Shown here: positions 6,448-8,880 of the stretch, piece after piece | Layout: the number at the start of each line of letters is the position of its first letter | Position numbering within the stretch: position 1 is the first letter of the stretch | Source: Sutterella parvirubra YIT 11816 | GTDB lineage: Bacteria > Pseudomonadota > Gammaproteobacteria > Burkholderiales > Burkholderiaceae_F | Direction of reading: 5' to 3' | NCBI RefSeq assembly: GCF_000250875.1 | Contig: NZ_JH605014.1 | Location: 8,740-17,619, forward strand | Length of the DNA stretch: 8,880 bases | Notes under the pieces: generated by a model | What the model saw: only the letters and a program-made list of their open reading frames with translations | Databases searched by the model: none | Told to the model about the DNA's origin: nothing | Translations under genes and position numbers: made by a program

Positions 6448-7185
6448 TTACTTCGCGCGGCGCTGGCGGACGGACTCGTAGAGGCAGACCGCGGCGGCGA
6501 CCGACACGTTGAGGCTCTCCACCGACCCCGCCATCGGGATCGAGGCGAGCTCGTCGCAGCGCTTGCGGGTGAGCTGGCGGAGGCCTTCGCCCTCGGCGCC
6601 CAACACCCACGCGAAGGCGCGCTTCTGGTCGACGTCGTAGAGAGACTGCGTGGCTTCGCCCGCGGTGCCGACGACGAAGACGCCGGCGTCGCGCAGTTCC
6701 ATGATCGCGGACGCCAAGTTCGTCACCGCGCAGACGGGAACGCTCTCCGCCGCACCCGCCGCGGCCTTCGCCGCCGCAGGGCTCATGTGCGCCGCGCGGT
6801 CGCGCGGCACGATCACGGCCTGCACGCCCGCGGCGTCCGCGGTGCGCAGGCACGCGCCGAAATTGCGCGGGTCGGTGACGCCGTCGAGGATGAGGAGCAG
6901 CGTGTCCGGCGTGATTTCATCCAAAAGATCCGCGAAGTCGAGCGTCGCGGACATTTCCTCCGCGAGCGCCACGATCCCCTGATGGGGAACATCGGGGGCG
7001 AGACCGTCCAGACGGCGCGCGTCGGCGTTCATCACGCGCACGCCCACCGCAAAGAGCTTCTCGCGCATCTCGCGCATGCGCTTGTCGCGCCGCGTCGGGT
7101 CGATGTAGACCGCTTCGATCGATTCGGGCTTGAGGCGCAGACGGGCGCCGACGGCATGAAAGCCGGCGAGGACGGTGTTCTTCAC
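6448..7185 (-). CDS. rlmB: 23S rRNA (guanosine-2251-2'-O)-methyltransferase RlmB
   Basis: RlmB is a SPOUT-class (TrmH/SpoU) enzyme that uses S-adenosylmethionine to methylate the ribose of G2251 in the P-loop of 23S rRNA. The N-terminal substrate-binding part includes GFHAV and [13 protein letters not shown], then PHQGIVAL. The catalytic domain has [20 protein letters not shown] with the conserved Asn and Arg, [36 protein letters not shown], and [18 protein letters not shown], which forms the knot and cofactor site. I chose the GTG at 7185 because it gives 245 residues (E. coli has 243) and puts GFHAV at the usual distance. An ATG at 7254 would add 23 Pro/Arg-rich residues with less GC-rich third positions, and it overlaps a candidate -10 box. 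Neither start has a good Shine-Dalgarno. The family is certain, the start is not. Confidence 0.93.
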   Translation of the reverse strand: MKNTVLAGFHAVGARLRLKPESIEAVYIDPTRRDKRMREMREKLFAVGVRVMNADARRLDGLAPDVPHQGIVALAEEMSATLDFADLLDEITPDTLLLILDGVTDPRNFGACLRTADAAGVQAVIVPRDRAAHMSPAAAKAAAGAAESVPVCAVTNLASAIMELRDAGVFVVGTAGEATQSLYDVDQKRAFAWVLGAEGEGLRQLTRKRCDELASIPMAGSVESLNVSVAAAVCLYESVRQRRAK

Positions 7186-7251
7186 GGAAATGCTGCCGGA
7201 CGCCCTTCGGACGGGCTCCGGTCGAGGATCGGGTTGGAATGAAAAGGGCTT

Positions 7252-7257
7252 CATTTT
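7252..7257 (-). promoter_or_regulatory. Candidate -10 box for rlmB
   Basis: TAAAAT on the minus strand lies just downstream of the rnr terminator and 66 bases before the chosen rlmB start. It sits in TCTAAAATG, the same nine bases found upstream of dnaB at a similar distance. No convincing -35 is seen 16-18 bases upstream. Confidence 0.4.
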
Positions 7258-7262
7258 AGAGG

Positions 7263-7305
7263 AAAAGACCGGGGACCGAAGCGGATTCGTCCGCTTCGAT
7301 CCCCG
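7263..7305 (-). terminator. Intrinsic terminator after rnr
   Basis: A 16-bp stem (7270-7285 with 7290-7305) closes a 4-base CGAA loop and is followed after a few bases by TTTT on the minus strand. Its one irregular pair is a U-G wobble in minus-strand RNA but a C-A mismatch in plus-strand RNA, which points to rnr transcripts as the target. It starts about 80 bases after the rnr stop. Between stop and stem lie imperfect direct repeats of the type CTCCGAGAAGGA and CTCCGGAGAAGGA. Confidence 0.88.
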
Positions 7306-7383
7306 ACGGGGCTTTTCCTTCTCCGGAGGGGCCCTCGGAGAGCTCCTTCTCGGAGCCTCCCCCGACCTCCCGGTCAACGGCGA

Positions 7384-8880
7384 TCAGTAGAAGTCGTCGT
7401 CATCGTCGAAATCGTCGAAGTCGTCTTCGTCGTCGAAGAACCGTTCGTCGTACGAATCCCAACTCCAACGGCGGCCGCGGCGTTCGCGGCGGCCGGCGCC
7501 CTTCAGCTTGAAGTTGATGCGGCGCGTCTCGATTTCGACGCTCTCCAACTCCACCTCGACCTGATGCCCGATCTTGATCGTGCGCATCTCGTCGCTCGAA
7601 CTCATCGTGCACTTCTGCTCGTCGTACTCGTAGTAGCCCCAACCGATGTTGGAGATGTGCACGAACCCTTCGATCGGCATGTCCTCGAGCGTGACGAAGA
7701 GCCCCGCGGGGATCATCCCGGTGACGCGCGCCTTGGCGGTCTTCTTCGCGAAGGCCTTCCGCGTGAAGACGCACTTCAGGTACTGCATCACGTCGCGGGA
7801 GGCGTCGTCGGCGCGGCGCTCCGCCGCGGAGCAGAGCACCCCCAACCGCACCCAGGCGGCGTCCGCCGCGGTCGTCTTGGCGGCGGTCTTCCCGGGCTTC
7901 TTCGCCGCGGCGGCCTTCGTGCGCTCTTCCGTCAACTTCGTCGCGTGGTAGCCCGCCATCGCGGCCGCGTCGTCGAAGACCACCTCGGGGACGTAGGTCC
8001 GGCGCGAAAGGATCCCCTTGATCGTGCGGTGAAGAAGCAGGTCCGGGTAGCGGCGGATGGGCGACGTGAAGTGCGCGTACGCCTCGTACTGAAGACCGAA
8101 GTGCCCGACGTTTTCCGGCTGATAGACGGCGCGCGACATCGCGCGCAGGATCGTCTGCTGCACGACGGGCTTGTCCTTGGTGTCGCGGATCAGCTTGGCG
8201 AGCTGTTCGGGCGACTCCGCCTTCGCGCTCCAACCGAGGGCGCGCAAGGTCTGGTGCATGAGGCGCAGGCGCTCCAATTCGGGCTTAGGGTGGACGCGGA
8301 AGAGCGTGTGCTTTTTCTTTCGGATCACGAAGTCCGCGGCGCAGACGTTCGCCACCAGCATGCACTCTTCAATCAGGCGGTGCGCGTCGTTGTGCTCGCG
8401 CACGCGGAAGCCCTCAATCTGGCCCGAGGCGTCGAAGAGCGCCTGGCTCTCGGGCGTCTCGAAGTCGAGCGCGTTCCGCTTCTCGCGCGCCGCGCGGAGC
8501 ACCTTGAAGAGCGCGTGGAGTTCGCGGAGTTCCGCGATCCGCTCACCCACGGCGTCCAACCCCGCCTTCTCGCCCGTGAGCGCGCTCCAGACCTGCGTGT
8601 AGGTCAAACGCGCGTGCGAGTGGATGACGGCCGGGTAGAACTGGTAGGCCTTCGTGAGGCCGTCCTCACCCACCACCGCGTCGCAGACCATCGTCAGGCG
8701 GTCGACGCCGGGGTTGAGCGAACACAATCCGTTCGAGAGCTTCTCGGGGAGCATCGGCACGACGGACGACGGAAAGTAGACCGAGGTCCCGCGCGCCTGC
8801 GCGTCGCGGTCGAGGGCGCTCTTCGGCTTCACGTAGGCGCTCACGTCGGCGATGGCGACCAAGAGGCGCCAGCCGCCCTC
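7384..8880 (-). CDS. rnr: Ribonuclease R (N-terminus beyond the window)
   Basis: RNase R is a processive 3'-5' hydrolytic exoribonuclease of the RNB (RNase II) family that degrades structured RNA. The visible 498 residues cover most of the RNB domain and a C-terminal S1 domain. Family motifs are GGWRLLVAIADVSAYV at the edge, RGTSVYFPSSVVPMLPE (30-46, with the Tyr that stacks on RNA), LSNGLCSLNP, SHARLTYTQVW, NDAHRLIEECM (164-174), HFTSPIRRYPDL (270-281, active-site Arg), and AERRADDASRDV (353-364). The S1 domain spans about 380-458. The catalytic aspartates and cold-shock domains lie upstream of 8880, outside the window. A Lys/Ala/Thr-rich insert occupies about 321-340, and the protein ends in an acidic Asp/Phe tail (about 483-498), where E. 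coli RNase R has a Lys-rich tail. Confidence 0.96.
   Translation of the reverse strand, partial: EGGWRLLVAIADVSAYVKPKSALDRDAQARGTSVYFPSSVVPMLPEKLSNGLCSLNPGVDRLTMVCDAVVGEDGLTKAYQFYPAVIHSHARLTYTQVWSALTGEKAGLDAVGERIAELRELHALFKVLRAAREKRNALDFETPESQALFDASGQIEGFRVREHNDAHRLIEECMLVANVCAADFVIRKKKHTLFRVHPKPELERLRLMHQTLRALGWSAKAESPEQLAKLIRDTKDKPVVQQTILRAMSRAVYQPENVGHFGLQYEAYAHFTSPIRRYPDLLLHRTIKGILSRRTYVPEVVFDDAAAMAGYHATKLTEERTKAAAAKKPGKTAAKTTAADAAWVRLGVLCSAAERRADDASRDVMQYLKCVFTRKAFAKKTAKARVTGMIPAGLFVTLEDMPIEGFVHISNIGWGYYEYDEQKCTMSSSDEMRTIKIGHQVEVELESVEIETRRINFKLKGAGRRERRGRRWSWDSYDERFFDDEDDFDDFDDDDDFY

Noticed and set aside
6326..6853. N-terminal extension of the rpsF frame over the 3' half of rlmB
   Set aside because: The extension is Arg/Gly-rich, overlaps rlmB, and crosses the rpsF promoter. 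The perfect Shine-Dalgarno and the S6 N-terminus fix the start at 6325.
7255..7377. Extension of rlmB back to a TTG at 7377
   Set aside because: It would translate through the rnr terminator hairpin and adds an Arg/Pro-rich sequence without family support.
1..8880. Mobile element, phage, CRISPR, or defence system
   Set aside because: All genes are core housekeeping genes in a familiar order. I saw no transposase, integrase, spaced direct repeats, terminal inverted repeats, or foreign-looking compositional break.

Overview
The window is an ordinary chromosomal housekeeping segment of a high-GC proteobacterium, most likely a betaproteobacterium of the order Burkholderiales. Every gene I can support lies on the minus strand, so the region reads from right to left. 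Three things support the placement: a PriB gene inside the rpsF-priB-rpsR-rplI cluster, an S18 protein with a betaproteobacterial-type N-terminus, and a RecBCD-type RecC. A gut Sutterellaceae-like lineage would fit the GC content and gene order, but that is a guess from general impression and not shown by the sequence.

Layout in transcription order, from 8880 down to 1. (1) The C-terminal part of rnr (RNase R), whose N-terminus lies beyond the window, ends at 7384 and is followed by a strong intrinsic terminator. (2) rlmB encodes the 23S rRNA Gm2251 methyltransferase. (3) A clear sigma70-type promoter follows (TTGCAT, 17 bp, TACAAT). (4) The leader carries a GC-rich hairpin followed by five U residues, just before a near-perfect Shine-Dalgarno. 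(5) The operon rpsF-priB-rpsR-rplI comes next and ends at an intrinsic terminator. (6) dnaB, the replicative helicase, has its own candidate -10 box. (7) A small DUF456 membrane protein gene follows dnaB at short distance and ends at another intrinsic terminator. (8) recC starts at 2512 and runs off the left edge with about 837 codons visible.

The genes cover RNA decay and rRNA modification (RNase R, RlmB), ribosome assembly (S6, S18, L9), restart and elongation of replication (PriB, DnaB), and double-strand break repair (RecC). The rnr-rlmB-rpsF-priB-rpsR-rplI order resembles the well-known proteobacterial arrangement, with dnaB next as is common in betaproteobacteria.

No stretch longer than about 300 bases lacks a gene. 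I see no tRNA, rRNA, CRISPR array, insertion sequence, prophage or toxin-antitoxin gene. I do not find an undescribed system. The points that deserve a second look are regulatory or small-scale: the rpsF leader, the rlmB start and promoter overlap, the unusual tail and internal insert of RNase R, the shared terminator sequence, and the DUF456 gene beside dnaB.
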